In this document: one piece after another, positions 6,152 through 6,713 of the stretch
Layout of the letters: every line of letters starts with the position of its first letter
Position numbering within the stretch: position 1 is the first letter of the stretch
DNA from: Acidimicrobiia bacterium
GTDB lineage: Bacteria > Actinomycetota > Acidimicrobiia > Acidimicrobiales > Acidimicrobilacustridaceae
Assembly (NCBI GenBank): GCA_018882825.1
Contig: VERC01000134.1
Coordinates: 1 to 6,713 of the forward strand
DNA length: 6,713 bases
Direction: 5' to 3'
Notes under the pieces: model-generated
The model's database searches: none
What the model saw: the letters and a program-made list of their open reading frames with translations, nothing else
Told to the model about the DNA's origin: nothing
Program-made: the position numbers and the translations under genes

Positions 6152-6713
6152 CGGCCGCCATCGAGGCCATCGATCTGGTCAAGACGTTCGGTCGTGACGT
6201 CAGGGCACTGGACGGTGTGTCGTTCTCGGTTCCGCAGGGAACGGTGCTCGGTCTGCTCGGCCCCAACGGGGCCGGCAAGACCACCACCGTGCGCGTCCTG
6301 ACCACCACGCTGGTGCCCGACTCCGGCCGGGCCACCGTCAACGGTCTCGACGTGGTGCGCGACGCCGACGGCGTACGGGCCAGCATCGGTCTCGCCGGTC
6401 AGTACGCGGCGGTCGACGAGAACCTCACCGGGCGCGAGAACCTGCGGATGATCGGACAGTTGTTCCAGTTGTCGAGACGGGACGCCACCCGGATCGCCGA
6501 CGAGCTCCTCGAACGCTTCCGTCTCACCGAGGCGGCCAACCGTCCGTCCAAGACCTACTCGGGCGGCATGCGCCGACGGCTCGACATCGCTGCGGCCCTC
6601 ATCGTCAAGCCGCCGGTGCTGTTCCTCGACGAGCCGACCACCGGTCTCGATCCCAACAGCCGCAGTGCCGTGTGGGAGATCGTCGTCGACCTCGTGGCCG
6701 AGGGCACCACGGT
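6148..6713 (+). CDS. ABC transporter ATPase, DrrA-like, 3' partial
   Basis: The nucleotide-binding subunit of an ABC exporter; 188 full codons are present and the frame runs off the window. Residues seen: Walker A GPNGAGKTT (38-46), Q-loop AGQYAAVDENLTGREN (83-98, Q85), signature YSGGMRRRLDIAAAL (137-151), Walker B VLFLDEP (157-163) and D-loop TGLDPNSR (165-172). The switch His lies beyond the window. The Q-loop wording and the YSGGMRRRLD signature are typical of the DrrA / daunorubicin-resistance group, which exports drugs or lipids with a separate permease of the DrrB/ABC-2 type; such a permease would be expected just downstream. Complete members usually have 310-330 residues. The ATG shares bases with the SnoaL-like stop codon (ATGA), suggesting translational coupling. 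The DrrA-like label describes the subfamily and does not show that daunorubicin is the substrate. Confidence 0.93.
   Translation, partial: MTAAIEAIDLVKTFGRDVRALDGVSFSVPQGTVLGLLGPNGAGKTTTVRVLTTTLVPDSGRATVNGLDVVRDADGVRASIGLAGQYAAVDENLTGRENLRMIGQLFQLSRRDATRIADELLERFRLTEAANRPSKTYSGGMRRRLDIAAALIVKPPVLFLDEPTTGLDPNSRSAVWEIVVDLVAEGTT

Overview
The window is GC-rich throughout and gene-dense, with no visible mobile elements, RNA genes, CRISPR arrays or long intergenic spaces. The gene set points to an actinobacterium: a FadD-type acyl-CoA synthetase, an F420-type luciferase-fold oxidoreductase, a DrrA-like ABC ATPase and a kinase/flippase-like membrane fusion. The frequent TTG leucine codons and the mix of families would fit Acidimicrobiia, but the class is a guess and cannot be settled from this sequence.

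Left block, plus strand (1-2271). The window opens inside an acyl-CoA synthetase of the FadD19-like type. A six-segment potassium channel follows 20 bases later; it has a complete selectivity filter, a reduced S4 and a short, regular C-terminal coiled coil.

Middle block, minus strand (2279-5670). This convergent unit ends 7 bases from the channel gene. Its first gene encodes an F420-dependent LLM-class oxidoreductase. After a 17-base gap comes a membrane protein of about 790 residues with three parts: an N-terminal membrane domain that resembles a degenerate PAP2 phosphatase, a central ABC1/RIO-like kinase fold lacking its catalytic Asp, and a C-terminal UPF0104 / LPG-synthase-type flippase-like domain.

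Right block, plus strand (5726-6713). Divergent from the oxidoreductase is a SnoaL/NTF2-like protein with a strong ribosome binding site. It overlaps by ATGA with a DrrA-like ABC transporter ATPase that runs off the window. The 55-base divergent spacer carries a 7-bp inverted repeat that touches the oxidoreductase start codon and holds its ribosome binding site in the loop.

No complete novel defence or biosynthetic system is evident. The most unusual items are the triple-domain membrane protein with two apparently inactive enzyme-like domains, the hairpin around the oxidoreductase start, and the modified filter, S4 and coiled coil of the channel.
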